From assembly GCF_020172685.1 (NCBI RefSeq), contig NZ_CP083986.1, forward strand, positions 1,340,630 to 1,404,629: 64,000 nt of DNA, read 5' to 3'. A program made the position numbers and the translations under genes. The notes under the pieces were generated by a model. That model searched no databases and was not told where the DNA came from. It saw only the letters and a list, made by a program, of their open reading frames with translations. Below are positions 45,112-56,977 of the stretch, piece after piece. Source of the stretch: [Mycobacterium] nativiensis (GTDB lineage: Bacteria > Actinomycetota > Actinomycetes > Mycobacteriales > Mycobacteriaceae). Every line of letters begins with the position of its first letter. Position 1 is the stretch's first letter.

Positions 45112-46653
45112 ATGACGGGTGCGATAGTGACCACCACAACCACGTATGACGTCGCGGTGATCGGCTACGGCCCGACCGGTGCCACCGCCGCGAATCTCTT
45201 GGGTCAACTCGGCCTCAAAGTTCTTGTGGTTGAGCGTGATCCCGACGTCTACGGCCGAGCGCGGGCGATCTCCACTGACGAGGAGGTCATGCGGATCTGG
45301 CAGTCGGTCGGCCTGGCGGAAAGGCTGCAGCGCGACATGCTGCCCGACCGGCCACTGAACTTCGTCGACGCCGACGGTGTGCCGTTCATCGACCTGAAGA
45401 TCAGACCCCGCGGGACCGGGCACCCGCCGCAGCAGTTTCTGTATCAGCCGGCCGTGGATCACGTCCTGCGTGAAGGGGTGCAGCGATTCGCAGGCGTCGA
45501 CGTTCTGCTGGAACACGAATGCCTGCGGGTGCTGCCCGACGGAGATGATATCGAGTTGATGCTGGCCGATCTGCGCGCCGACACGTTCACCAGAGTCCGG
45601 GCGTCCTACGTGATCGCCGCCGACGGCGGATCGTCACCGACCCGCGGCCAGTTGGGCATCGGCTACACCGGGCGTACCTACTCGCAGCGGTGGGTGGTCA
45701 TCGACACCAAGGTGCTCAAGGAGTGGGATGGCCACGACCGGTTGCGGTTTCACTGCAATCCGTCTCGGCCCACCGTCGACTGCCCGACGCCGCTGGGTCA
45801 CCACCGCTGGGAATACCCGGCGCGTGCCGATGAGGACGAGCGCGAGTTGCTGCACGACGAGGCGATCTGGAAAGTGCTGGGGGATCAGGGCATCACCGGC
45901 GACCACGTCAAGATCCTGCGTGCGGTGATCTACAGCCACCACGTCCGGGTCGCCGACCGCTGGCGGGTGGGGCGGGTCTTCTTGGCCGGCGACGCCGCGC
46001 ACGCGATGCCGCCGTGGATCGGCCAGGGCATGTCGGCCGGGGTGCGCGATATGGCCAACCTGTGCTGGAAGCTGGCCGCGGTGATCAATGGCCATGCCCC
46101 GGATGCGCTGCTGGACTCCTATCAGGTCGAACGCAAGCCGCATGTCACCGAAACCACCCGGCGCGCATGTATGGCCGGCCGGTTGATCACCGAACGTAAC
46201 CGTGCCATCGCCGCCGTCCGCAACCACGCCATGCGAGCGCTGACCCACATCCCGGGTGCGGAGGCCGCCGCACAGAAGCGGATGTGGGTCCCCGATGCCC
46301 GCTACCCCGCGGGCTTCCTCGCCGCCCAGAGCCACCGGGCCGTCGGCTGGCAGATCCCGCAACCGTGGGTGACGGACACCGACGGAGCCAAGATGCGGCT
46401 GGACGATCTGTTGGGAGGCCGGTGGGCCATCCTGCACACCGGTGCCGTGCCGGCCGGCGCCTCCGCTTGGACGGGGCTGGGGGCACCCATGATCGCGATC
46501 AGCGAACCCGGCCTGGTGCGCTGGCTGCACCGAAAGAGGGCGGCTGCCGTGGTGCTTCGTCCAGACGGATTCATCTATGCCGCAATCAAATCCGGACAAT
46601 CGCTCCCGGCGCCGCCCGCCGGATTCACCCTCAAGATCGGAGTCGCCGCATGA
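45112..46653 (+). CDS. FAD-dependent aromatic monooxygenase (MhpA-like)
   Basis: A 513-residue group A flavoprotein hydroxylase. GYGPTGATAANLLGQLG is the FAD-binding GxGxxG loop, AADGGSSPTR the conserved DG motif and FLAGDAAHAMPPWIGQGM the GD motif. It is closest to 3-(3-hydroxyphenyl)propionate and resorcinol-type hydroxylases, which add a hydroxyl to a phenol. The product would be the catechol for the dioxygenase at 47516. It is first of four genes and overlaps the hydrolase by 4 bp. GTG 45127 is an alternative start. Confidence 0.92.
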   Translation: MTGAIVTTTTTYDVAVIGYGPTGATAANLLGQLGLKVLVVERDPDVYGRARAISTDEEVMRIWQSVGLAERLQRDMLPDRPLNFVDADGVPFIDLKIRPRGTGHPPQQFLYQPAVDHVLREGVQRFAGVDVLLEHECLRVLPDGDDIELMLADLRADTFTRVRASYVIAADGGSSPTRGQLGIGYTGRTYSQRWVVIDTKVLKEWDGHDRLRFHCNPSRPTVDCPTPLGHHRWEYPARADEDERELLHDEAIWKVLGDQGITGDHVKILRAVIYSHHVRVADRWRVGRVFLAGDAAHAMPPWIGQGMSAGVRDMANLCWKLAAVINGHAPDALLDSYQVERKPHVTETTRRACMAGRLITERNRAIAAVRNHAMRALTHIPGAEAAAQKRMWVPDARYPAGFLAAQSHRAVGWQIPQPWVTDTDGAKMRLDDLLGGRWAILHTGAVPAGASAWTGLGAPMIAISEPGLVRWLHRKRAAAVVLRPDGFIYAAIKSGQSLPAPPAGFTLKIGVAA

Positions 46654-47519
46654 CCACGACACTGACCGAGCACACCGTCACCGTTGCCGGAAAACAGATC
46701 TTCGTCGCCGAGGCCGGCACCGGGCCCGCGGTGGTCATGCTGCACGGCGGGGGACCCGGTGCGTCCGGGGTATCCAACTACTCGCGCAACATCGACGCAC
46801 TGGCGCAACACTTTCGGGTGATCGTGCCCGACATGCCCGGCTACGGCCGCTCGACCAAGAGCGTCGACCAGGCCGATCCGTTCGGCTATCTGGCCGACAT
46901 GACCCGCGGCCTGCTCGATGGACTCGGCATCGACACCGCGCATCTGGTGGGCAACTCCTACGGCGGCGCGGCCGCGCTGCGACTGGCGCTGGACACCGGC
47001 CACCGGGTGGGAAAGCTGGTGCTGATGGGGCCCGGCGGGATCGGGACCACCCGCGGGGCCCCGACGGCCGGGCTGAACAGCCTGCTGTCCTACTACGGCG
47101 GCAACGGCCCCAGCCGCGACAAACTCGAAGCCTTCATCCGTACCTTCCTGGTCTACGACGGCGCCTCGGTTCCCGACGAGCTGATCGATCTGCGGTATCA
47201 GGCTTCCATCGACCCGGAGGTGGTGGCCAATCCGCCGCTGCGACGCCCGTCGGGGCCGACGGCGCTGCGCACGTTGTGGCGCATGGACCTCACCCGTGAC
47301 AAGCGGCTCCGAGGCCTGCAGACACCTACCCTGGTGCTGTGGGGCCGCGACGACAAGGTCAACAAGCCGGCCGGCGGCCCGATGCTGCTCAACACCATGC
47401 CCAACGCCGAGCTGGTGATGACCTCGCAGACAGGCCACTGGATGCAATGGGAGCGCGCCGACCTGTTCAACCGGCTCGTCACCGAATTTCTCGGCGCGTC
47501 CTCGGTTTTCGACCGATGA
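46650..47519 (+). CDS. Alpha/beta hydrolase, meta-cleavage product hydrolase (MhpC/BphD/HsaD-like)
   Basis: A 289-residue C-C bond hydrolase. HGGGPGASG is the oxyanion segment, Ser103 in GNSYGGAAA the nucleophile, Asp in GRDDKVNKP and His in TGHWMQWE complete the triad. This is the pattern of meta-cleavage product hydrolases. It overlaps both neighbours by 4 bp. It would split the ring-opened dienoate made by the dioxygenase encoded next. Confidence 0.94.
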   Translation: MTTTLTEHTVTVAGKQIFVAEAGTGPAVVMLHGGGPGASGVSNYSRNIDALAQHFRVIVPDMPGYGRSTKSVDQADPFGYLADMTRGLLDGLGIDTAHLVGNSYGGAAALRLALDTGHRVGKLVLMGPGGIGTTRGAPTAGLNSLLSYYGGNGPSRDKLEAFIRTFLVYDGASVPDELIDLRYQASIDPEVVANPPLRRPSGPTALRTLWRMDLTRDKRLRGLQTPTLVLWGRDDKVNKPAGGPMLLNTMPNAELVMTSQTGHWMQWERADLFNRLVTEFLGASSVFDR

Positions 47520-48511
47520 ATGTGTTCGGCGCGGTGAATCTCGGCTACATCGTCATACAGACCGACAAGTTCGCCGACTGGCGTCGCTTCGGGCGCGACG
47601 CCATCGGCATGCACGTCGACGACACCGAGTCGGGCGTGATGAGGTTTCGGCTCGATGAGCACCCGTGCCGTTTCCTGTTGCAGCGTGGCCCGGCCGAAGA
47701 CGTCACCGCGCTGGGGTGGCAACTCGACGACCACGCGCTGTTCGACGAGGTCGTCTCCCGCGTCACCCGACACGGCGTACCCGTCGCCGAGGGCACCGGG
47801 GAGGAGGCGGCGCTGCGCGGTGTCGAACGACTGGCGCGGTTCCCCGGACCCAACGGTCTGACCCAGGAGATCTTCACCCGCGCCGGCACCGGCGCCACGC
47901 CGCCCGACATGGCGGTGCGTGGCGGATTCGTCACCGGGGAGGACGGGATCGGGCACGTCGCTCTCACCACCACCAAGCCGCACCAGGTTCGCGGCTACTA
48001 CAACGCCGTCTTCGACGCCCGACTGAGCGACTTCATCGACGAGACGATCAACGGCCTCAAACTCAAGATCCGGTTCCTGCGCGTGAACCGGCGCCACCAC
48101 TCGGTGGCGATCGCCTCGGTGAACCGGTTGCCGATCAACCCGATCCGCACCCGCATCCAGCACCTCAACATCCAGGTCGCCGACCTCGACGACATGACCG
48201 CCTCCTACCAACGGGTCAAGGACCTCGGCTTCCGGATGGCGTTGGGGGTTGGCCAGCACACCAACGACCGAGAACTGTCCTACTACGCGATGACGCCGTC
48301 GGGCTTCGAATGGGAAGTCGGCTGGAACCCGATCGTCGTCGACGAAAGAACCTGGGAACCCACGGCCTATCAGGGCATCAGCATCTGGGGCCACACCCCG
48401 GCGGGGCAGACCATCATCGACAAGCTCACCCAATTCAAATCCGCAGCCGCCTCGCTGCGGCACCGCGAAGACACCGTTCCGGCGCTGTCCGGCGCCGGCA
48501 TCCCCGACTGA
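47516..48511 (+). CDS. Type I extradiol dioxygenase (BphC/HsaC-like)
   Basis: A 331-residue two-module extradiol dioxygenase. Iron ligands are His in IGHVALTT, His in IQHLNIQV and Glu in FEWEVGWNP; HHSVAIA gives the second-shell His. The length and C-terminal block resemble 2,3-dihydroxybiphenyl dioxygenase and steroid HsaC. It starts with an ATGA overlap on the hydrolase gene. It differs from the dioxygenase at 41783, so two ring-cleavage enzymes act in this region. Confidence 0.93.
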   Translation: MNVFGAVNLGYIVIQTDKFADWRRFGRDAIGMHVDDTESGVMRFRLDEHPCRFLLQRGPAEDVTALGWQLDDHALFDEVVSRVTRHGVPVAEGTGEEAALRGVERLARFPGPNGLTQEIFTRAGTGATPPDMAVRGGFVTGEDGIGHVALTTTKPHQVRGYYNAVFDARLSDFIDETINGLKLKIRFLRVNRRHHSVAIASVNRLPINPIRTRIQHLNIQVADLDDMTASYQRVKDLGFRMALGVGQHTNDRELSYYAMTPSGFEWEVGWNPIVVDERTWEPTAYQGISIWGHTPAGQTIIDKLTQFKSAAASLRHREDTVPALSGAGIPD

Positions 48512-48526
48512 ATCGAGGGGCCCATC

Positions 48527-49558
48527 ATGCAACGCATCGACACCCATCACCATCTGATCCCACCGGACTACCGAAAAGCCTTACAGCGAGCCGGTATCGA
48601 CGAAGCCGGCGGGCGGGCGATGCCCGACTGGAGCCCCGAGGGATCGTTGGAGGCGATGGCCGACCTGGACGTCGGCACCGCGATCCTGTCGGTGTCGACG
48701 CCGGGGACCACGTTCCTGCCGGCCGCGGCCGACGCCGCCGCTCTGGCACGGGATCTCAACGACTACACGACACAATTGGTCGCCGCGCATCCCGACCGGT
48801 TCGGATTCTTCGCCACCGTTCCGATGCCCCATGTCGATGCGGCCGTCGCGGAGTCGGTGCGCGCACTCGACGAACTGCACGCCGACGGTGTGGTGCTGCT
48901 GGCCAACAGTGCCGGCGTGTACCTCGGCCAGGACGGTCAAGACGAACTGTTCGCTGCGCTGGACGCGCGCTCGGCGGTGGTGTTCATCCACCCGGCCGAC
49001 CTGCCCGGTCCGGCCGTCCCCGGCGTCGTCCCGTTCGCCGCGGACTTTCTGCTCGACACCACCCGCGCCGCTTACCTGCTGGTGCGCCACGGCATTCGGC
49101 GCAAGTATCCGAGGATCAGGTTCATCTTGAGCCACGCTGGAGGATTCGTACCCTACGCCAGCCACCGGATGGCGGTCGCGATCACCGGTGACACCGGCGC
49201 CAGCCCCGCCGACAGCCTCGACGATTTCGCCGGCTTCTACTTCGACACCGCGCTGTCGTCCAGCGCCGCCGCGCTGCCCAGCCTGCTGGCCTTCGCTCAA
49301 CCGGGCCACATCACGTTCGGCTCGGACTGGCCGTTCGCGCCGATTGCCGCCGGGAAATTGTTCGCCGCCGGACTGGAGACCTATGCCGGTCTGGACGGAA
49401 CGACGCGCGAGGCGATCCACCGGACCAACGCCCTGGCGCTCTTCCCTCGGTTTGGAACTGTGACGGCGCCGATCCGGCAGCCGGTGATTGAACGTCTACG
49501 GCGCTCGGCTAGCCGCCACGCAGTAAGAACTCTGTCGCGCATGGTCAGCCGCAGCTGA
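48527..49558 (+). CDS. Amidohydrolase family protein, ACMSD-like decarboxylase
   Basis: A 343-residue metal-dependent barrel protein. DTHHHLIPP is the HxH metal motif of the first strand, FIHPAD and LSHAGGF hold later His ligands, and FGSDWPF the catalytic Asp. This is the pattern of 2-amino-3-carboxymuconate-semialdehyde decarboxylase and gamma-resorcylate decarboxylase. As last gene of the operon it could remove a carboxyl group from an aromatic acid or a ring-opened product. A perfect hairpin follows 21 bp after the stop. Confidence 0.9.
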   Translation: MQRIDTHHHLIPPDYRKALQRAGIDEAGGRAMPDWSPEGSLEAMADLDVGTAILSVSTPGTTFLPAAADAAALARDLNDYTTQLVAAHPDRFGFFATVPMPHVDAAVAESVRALDELHADGVVLLANSAGVYLGQDGQDELFAALDARSAVVFIHPADLPGPAVPGVVPFAADFLLDTTRAAYLLVRHGIRRKYPRIRFILSHAGGFVPYASHRMAVAITGDTGASPADSLDDFAGFYFDTALSSSAAALPSLLAFAQPGHITFGSDWPFAPIAAGKLFAAGLETYAGLDGTTREAIHRTNALALFPRFGTVTAPIRQPVIERLRRSASRHAVRTLSRMVSRS

Positions 49559-49579
49559 GATGCGCACGCGACACTGAAA

Positions 49580-49599
49580 GGCGCCGCTCTCGCGGCGCC
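49580..49599. terminator. Perfect hairpin GGCGCCGC-TCTC-GCGGCGCC
   Basis: An 8-bp GC-only stem with a 4-base loop, between the amidohydrolase stop (plus) and a small minus-strand ORF. There is no T-run, as is common for mycobacterial terminators. It could stop transcription from both sides. Confidence 0.6.
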
Positions 49600-49605
49600 C
49601 GTCAG

Positions 49606-49731
49606 TCAGCTGGCCAGCGGGTGCCAGTCGTCGAACTGCTCCGAGGTGTCGCCCTCGACCAGGACATCGCCGTGGTACAGAGCCTCGAAGTCAACCTTGA
49701 TTACGTCGGCGCTTGAGTCGTCGATCCACAT
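49606..49731 (-). CDS. Small acidic protein, 41 residues, unknown
   Basis: Reads MWIDDSSADVIKVDFEALYH then GDVLVEGDTSEQFDDWHPLAS, a strongly acidic, well-ordered short protein with no membrane segment. No Shine-Dalgarno is obvious. It is the only coding candidate in the 351-bp gap 49559-49909, and the flanking hairpin ends right at its stop. I do not recognise a family. The remaining gap, with AT-rich sequence near 49740-49800, may hold its promoter. Confidence 0.5.
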   Translation of the reverse strand: MWIDDSSADVIKVDFEALYHGDVLVEGDTSEQFDDWHPLAS

Positions 49732-49909
49732 GACACTGAGAGTATTGGTCACTATTAAGGGATCATTGAGTCACGATTCGGGAAATGATGGCAATCCTAC
49801 TGACGGGTAGCGTTTGCCGGCCGTTTCGCCCGAGACGGAGCCGGCAAGAGCCGCATCGCTGCGATCGGGGTCACCGCAGCGCGCTTGCGATCGCCGCTAG
49901 GGTGGCTGC

Positions 49910-50548
49910 ATGGCATCACCGGTGACTCTGGACAACCCGCTTTTCGCCCGGATCTGGACCTTCATGTCCAGCCACGAGACCGACTGGCTGCGGGATCGCC
50001 GCCGAGAGAACCTGGACGGCCTGTCCGGAAGGGTTCTGGAGGTCGGCGCCGGCACCGGAAGCAACTTCGCGTTCTACCCCGAGACCGTGGCCGAGGTGGT
50101 GGCCGTCGAGCCCGAGTCCCAGCTGCGGGAGGCCGCCACCGCGGCGGCGGCCGGGGCGCCGGTACCGGTCACCGTGTTGGCCAGCACCGTGGAGGCGCTG
50201 GATGCGACCCAGCCGTTCGACGCGATTGTTTGCTCGCTGGTGCTGTGCTCGGTCGAGGAACCCGAAGAAGTACTGCGCCAGCTATTCGCATTGCTTAAGC
50301 CCGGCGGACAGCTGCGCTATTTCGAACATGTCGCCAGCCGTGGGGCACGTGGCGGACTGCAGCGGCTGGCCGATGCCACCATCTGGCCGAGGCTGTTCGG
50401 CAACTGCCACACCCACCGTGACACCGAGCAGATGATCACCGACACCGGCTTCACGGTCCAGGCGTCTCGGCGCGGCCACCAGTTCCCGGCGTGGGCGCCG
50501 GTGCCGGTGTCGGAGTTCGCGCTGGGCACCGCCAGCCGCCCGGCCTGA
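49910..50548 (+). CDS. Class I SAM-dependent methyltransferase
   Basis: A 212-residue methyltransferase. VLEVGAGTGSNF is motif I, VAVEPESQL the acidic loop, FDAIVCSLVLCSV motif II and LLKPGGQLRYFEH motif III. It resembles METTL7-like and ubiquinone/phospholipid-type methyltransferases. A -10-like TAGGGT (49898-49903) lies 6 bp before the ATG, so translation may be leaderless. The substrate is unknown. It converges with the sirtuin gene, 6 bp apart. Confidence 0.9.
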   Translation: MASPVTLDNPLFARIWTFMSSHETDWLRDRRRENLDGLSGRVLEVGAGTGSNFAFYPETVAEVVAVEPESQLREAATAAAAGAPVPVTVLASTVEALDATQPFDAIVCSLVLCSVEEPEEVLRQLFALLKPGGQLRYFEHVASRGARGGLQRLADATIWPRLFGNCHTHRDTEQMITDTGFTVQASRRGHQFPAWAPVPVSEFALGTASRPA

Positions 50549-50554
50549 GCCCGG

Positions 50555-51262
50555 TCAGCCCAGCAGGAAGGGCAACCGCTGCACCATTCCCGGCAGTGCC
50601 GCCGACGCGGTGGTGCGCAGGTGCACCGTGACTCGATCTGACAGCGGGGTCGGCTCGGGGTTGACCTGGATCACGGTCTTGCCCTGCTCCAGCGCCCGTT
50701 CCGGCAGGCTGGCCGCCGGATAGACCACCCCCGAGGTGCCGACCACGATCAGCACGTCGGCGGCGTCGATGGCCTCGACGGCTGCGTTCCATGGCCCCTC
50801 GGGCAGATCTTCGCCGAACCAGACGATGTCCGGGCGGATCAGGCCACCGCAATCGCACACCGGCGGTGTCACTTCGAGCACCGGCTCCGGCATCTCCGGC
50901 AGCTCCGCGTTGTACGGGTGATCGCAATCGGCGCAACGGAATTTGAACATGCTGCCGTGCAGATGGTGAACCGTGGAACTGCCGCCGCGCTCGTGCAGGT
51001 TGTCGACGTTCTGGGTGATGACGTGAACGTCGGCGTGCTGCTCCCAGTCCGCGATCGCGCGATGGCCGAGGTTCGGTTCGACGCGGCGGGTCAGCTGGTG
51101 GCGCCACAGGTACCAGCCCCAGACCAGTTCGGGGTGCCGGTTCCAGCCGTCGATGCTGGACACCTCGTAGGGGTCGTATTGCGCCCACAGACCGTTCTTG
51201 TCGTCACGGAAGGTCGGCACCCCGCTCTCCGCCGAAATCCCCGCGCCGCTGAACACCGCCAC
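50555..51262 (-). CDS. NAD-dependent protein deacylase, sirtuin family
   Basis: A sirtuin of about 235 residues. [16 protein letters not shown] is the NAD-binding motif, [12 protein letters not shown] the second NAD motif, and the catalytic His is in VHHLHGS. Zinc ligands are CADC and CDC. It removes acyl groups from lysines, regulating for example acyl-CoA synthetases. I choose GTG 51262, with GAGGAG six bases before it; GTG 51268 is possible. It matches M. tuberculosis Rv1151c in sequence and in its divergent GntR neighbour. Confidence 0.93.
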   Translation of the reverse strand: MAVFSGAGISAESGVPTFRDDKNGLWAQYDPYEVSSIDGWNRHPELVWGWYLWRHQLTRRVEPNLGHRAIADWEQHADVHVITQNVDNLHERGGSSTVHHLHGSMFKFRCADCDHPYNAELPEMPEPVLEVTPPVCDCGGLIRPDIVWFGEDLPEGPWNAAVEAIDAADVLIVVGTSGVVYPAASLPERALEQGKTVIQVNPEPTPLSDRVTVHLRTTASAALPGMVQRLPFLLG

Positions 51263-51296
51263 CTGCACCTCCTCAACATAGCGGGATACTGAGCGC

Positions 51297-51665
51297 ATGG
51301 ACTTCACCGAGTTGCTGAAGACCGACCTGCGACAGGACGGGCCGCTGTTCGAGCAGATCAGGGTGCGGATGATCGACGCGGTGCGAGCCGGGGACCTGCC
51401 GGCGGGAACCCGGTTGCCGACCGTGCGTGAGCTGGCCGGTCAGCTGGGCCTGGCGGTCAATACGGTGGCCCGGGCGTATCGGGAGTTGGAGGCGGCCGGG
51501 ATCGTCGAAACCCGGGGCCGATTCGGCAGTTTCGTGGCAAGCACCGATCCGGTCGACGCGGCCATGACGGTGGCAGCGGGTGACTTCGTCGCCGCGGCCC
51601 GGGCGGTCGGCCTGGGCCGCGATGACGCGCTGCGTTACCTCGATGCCGCGTTCGGGACGGCTTAG
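51297..51665 (+). CDS. GntR family transcriptional regulator, short YtrA-like type
   Basis: A 122-residue protein: a winged helix-turn-helix ([55 protein letters not shown]) plus a short C-terminal helix, with no large effector domain, as in the YtrA subgroup. It corresponds to Rv1152. The ATG follows a -10-like GATACT by 6 bp, which suggests a leaderless transcript. It is divergent from the sirtuin gene, 34 bp apart. Confidence 0.93.
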   Translation: MDFTELLKTDLRQDGPLFEQIRVRMIDAVRAGDLPAGTRLPTVRELAGQLGLAVNTVARAYRELEAAGIVETRGRFGSFVASTDPVDAAMTVAAGDFVAAARAVGLGRDDALRYLDAAFGTA

Positions 51666-51673
51666 AAAAGAAC

Positions 51674-52495
51674 TTAGCCGAACTCCAGCAGGGTCAGAGA
51701 CGGGCGCCCGTCGGCCAGCAACGGTAGCCGGTAGGCGTTCTGCAACACGGCGTTGAACAGCAGACCGCGGCCCCGCGGCAACGGCAGCTCGTGGACGGCC
51801 CGGATGCCCGGCACGGTGTCCACCAACTTGGCGGTCTCGGCGGCAGACAGAGTGAACGGCATCGACGGCGCCCGATAGCGCAGCGATGTCGGCACGCCGA
51901 GGCGGAGCAGCCAGCCGATCCAGGCGGGCGGGAGGTCGAAGATCATGCGGCCACCCGGAAAACGTCGGGCGCACTCGGCGATCAGTCCGAGGGACTGCTC
52001 GGGCTGCAGGTACATCAGCAGCCCCTCGGCGCTGATGAACACCCCGTCGGACGCGTCGACCCGATCCATCCAGCTGTAGTCCAGCGCGGACTGGGCGCAG
52101 ACCGACACCCGCGGCGCCGCCGGGAGCAGGCGTTCGCGGATCTCGACGATAGGCGGCAGATCAACTGTGAGCCAGCGGAATTGCGGATCCGAGACCGCCT
52201 CGCTCAGTCGCCAGAAGCTGGTCTGCAGGCCCTCGGCCAAGGCGACCACGGTGCCCGTCGGGTGCTGCCGAAGGAAGCGGAGGGCCTCGGTGTCAATGCC
52301 CAGCGCGCGGACGGCGATGTCCTGGCGGGTCGAGCCGAACTTCGCGAAGTCGAAGTCGATCGAGTCCGCGAGGCTGACCGCCATCGGATCGTCGAGAATC
52401 CGGTCGGGACGGCGGGCTTCGGTGGCCCGCGCGTTCAACGTCAGCAATGCGGTCTCGGAGACACCGGTCAAGGTGACTTTCTCTGCCTGGCTCAC
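51674..52495 (-). CDS. SAM-dependent methyltransferase, leucine-carboxymethyltransferase-like (Omt type)
   Basis: A 273-residue methyltransferase of the LCMT/TcmP-like group: LNARATEARRPDRILDDPMA, VVALAEGLQTSFWRL, VDLPPIVEIRERLLP and FISAEGLLMYLQPEQ are the family blocks. It matches the position of M. tuberculosis Rv1153c (omt). Its substrate is not known. It converges with the GntR gene, the stops 8 bp apart. Confidence 0.9.
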   Translation of the reverse strand: MSQAEKVTLTGVSETALLTLNARATEARRPDRILDDPMAVSLADSIDFDFAKFGSTRQDIAVRALGIDTEALRFLRQHPTGTVVALAEGLQTSFWRLSEAVSDPQFRWLTVDLPPIVEIRERLLPAAPRVSVCAQSALDYSWMDRVDASDGVFISAEGLLMYLQPEQSLGLIAECARRFPGGRMIFDLPPAWIGWLLRLGVPTSLRYRAPSMPFTLSAAETAKLVDTVPGIRAVHELPLPRGRGLLFNAVLQNAYRLPLLADGRPSLTLLEFG

Positions 52496-52518
52496 CTGCC
52501 CGACCTTACCGGGGAGCC

Positions 52519-53558
<1,040 letters not shown>

Positions 53559-53572
53559 GCTAAGCTCCGGGC

Positions 53573-53746
53573 ATGGCCGAATCAGATGCCGCTGCGGACG
53601 ACACCAAGCGCAAGTTCCGAGAGGCATTGGAGCGCAAGAAGGCGAAGGCTGCGGGCGGCTCCGACCACAAGGACGCCGGCTCCAAGCAGTCGAGGTCGCA
53701 TGGATCGCTGGAGAGCCGCCGGGAGTTCCGCCGTAAGAGCGGGTAG
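53573..53746 (+). CDS. DUF5302-like small basic protein
   Basis: A 57-residue protein: MAESDAAADDTKRKFREALE then RKKAKAAGGSDHKDAG... ending RREFRRKSG. The DDxKRKFREALERKKAK block is typical of the actinobacterial DUF5302 family, highly charged and probably disordered. A -10-like TAAGCT (53561-53566) is 6 bp before the ATG. Its stop abuts the stop of the convergent DUF732 gene with no gap. Confidence 0.85.
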   Translation: MAESDAAADDTKRKFREALERKKAKAAGGSDHKDAGSKQSRSHGSLESRREFRRKSG

Positions 53747-54043
53747 TTACTGAACGGGGCAGGCGTACTTGCGTGCCACGTCCATCACCCGCTGGTTCGC
53801 TCCGGGGCCGACGACCCCTTGGGCGGCGAGTTCCAACCCGATGTAGCCCGGCAGGCCGCCTTCGCAGGCCTGGTGGGCGAGACGCCAGGCGGTGTCGGGA
53901 TTCAGGTTGAACCCGTTGCGTTCCAGGCCCTGCATGTAGGTGTCGAACTCCGGGGTGCCCTGATCCGGTATCGCGCCAGCGGTGGCGGCCAAGGCAACAG
54001 CGGCAACCGCCGCTGCGATAAGAGCTTTCAGTGCACGTCCCAC
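53747..54043 (-). CDS. DUF732 domain secreted protein
   Basis: A 98-residue exported protein. A signal peptide (ALKALIAAAVAAVALAATAGA) is followed by the DUF732 domain: FDTYMQGLERNGF, AWRLAHQACEGGLPG, VMDVARKYACP, with the two conserved Cys that probably form a disulfide. AGGAGA lies 5 bp before GTG 54043. Many mycobacteria secrete several such proteins; function unknown. Confidence 0.9.
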   Translation of the reverse strand: MGRALKALIAAAVAAVALAATAGAIPDQGTPEFDTYMQGLERNGFNLNPDTAWRLAHQACEGGLPGYIGLELAAQGVVGPGANQRVMDVARKYACPVQ

Positions 54044-54191
54044 GCCTGTCTCCTGGAGATCCGTCCGCCGATGATCTGGGTATACGGTTGCACACTCCAC
54101 CGACACAGACCAACGGAACGCTTTGGTCGGCTTCGGTGGACTGCCGCAGCGCTCGGCTGTCTCGGCCGCGGACGGCCCTAGACTGGGCCGC

Positions 54192-54368
54192 ATGCCAAAG
54201 CTGCAGTTGGTGGGGGACCCGAACGCCGACGCGTTGTTGGGTGCCGACCCGTTCGCCCTGTTGGTCGGCATGCTGCTCGACCAGCAGGTGAAAATACCCT
54301 TGCAACTGTGGGGGATACCGCTAGATCATCAAGCTCGGTCGCGAACACGGCTTTGGGCGAAGTCCTAG
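54192..54368 (+). pseudogene. 5' remnant of the HhH-GPD glycosylase gene, cut by the island
   Basis: The first 32 codons (MPKLQLVGDPNADALLGADP then FALLVGMLLDQQ) are clearly homologous to the start of the intact glycosylase at 56978. After the 18-bp repeat at 54270-54287 the frame runs into unrelated sequence and stops at 54368. A -10-like TAGACT (54179-54184), 7 bp before the ATG, looks like the original leaderless promoter, now stranded with the stump. Confidence 0.85.
54270..54287 (+). repeat. Left copy of the 18-bp direct repeat flanking the KAP island
   Basis: ATGCTGCTCGACCAGCAG, in frame as MLLDQQ inside the glycosylase stump. The identical sequence recurs at 57059-57076. Flanking bases differ between the copies, so this is a probable crossover core. 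Confidence 0.85.
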
Positions 54369-54559
54369 GTTGGAGCTTGCTGCGCTTCAACCGTAGGAAG
54401 GACAGGCGCGACACCGCATAGGCGTTCAGGTCGCGGCGGAATTCGGTCACCGGCGCGATACCGCGCGGATGCCCGGTTCAGGTGATGGCTCGACTGGAAA
54501 TCAGGCTGACGGCAGATGGCCGCCCTCGTCGGCTTGCCCTCCCGATATTGCACCACCCG

Positions 54560-56716
<2,157 letters not shown>

Positions 56717-56977
56717 CGACGCACAGTTTGATGGAACAGGCGCGCCCCTGTCGAGGATCTCTCGGACACGTTGGCGCAGAACGATGTCGGTCTCGCGATC
56801 GGCGCCATGCGAGCGGCGCTTCGACCCTATGCCGTCCCGGCCGCGCTTCAACTGGAACGCAAGGGTCGATGGCGAGGCGGTCGTATAGTTCGCGCGGCCG
56901 TTCCTACTAACGTGGTTACGATCTCCACTGAGTGATGACGCGGACTGTGCGTCCGTTCCTGTCGAGAGGTGCCCCAG

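Noticed and set aside
54288-54559. Integrase or transposase remnant in the left margin of the island
   Set aside because: A minus-strand frame (TEFRRDLNAYAVSRLSFLRL) looks faintly protein-like, but no recombinase motif or catalytic residue can be recognised.
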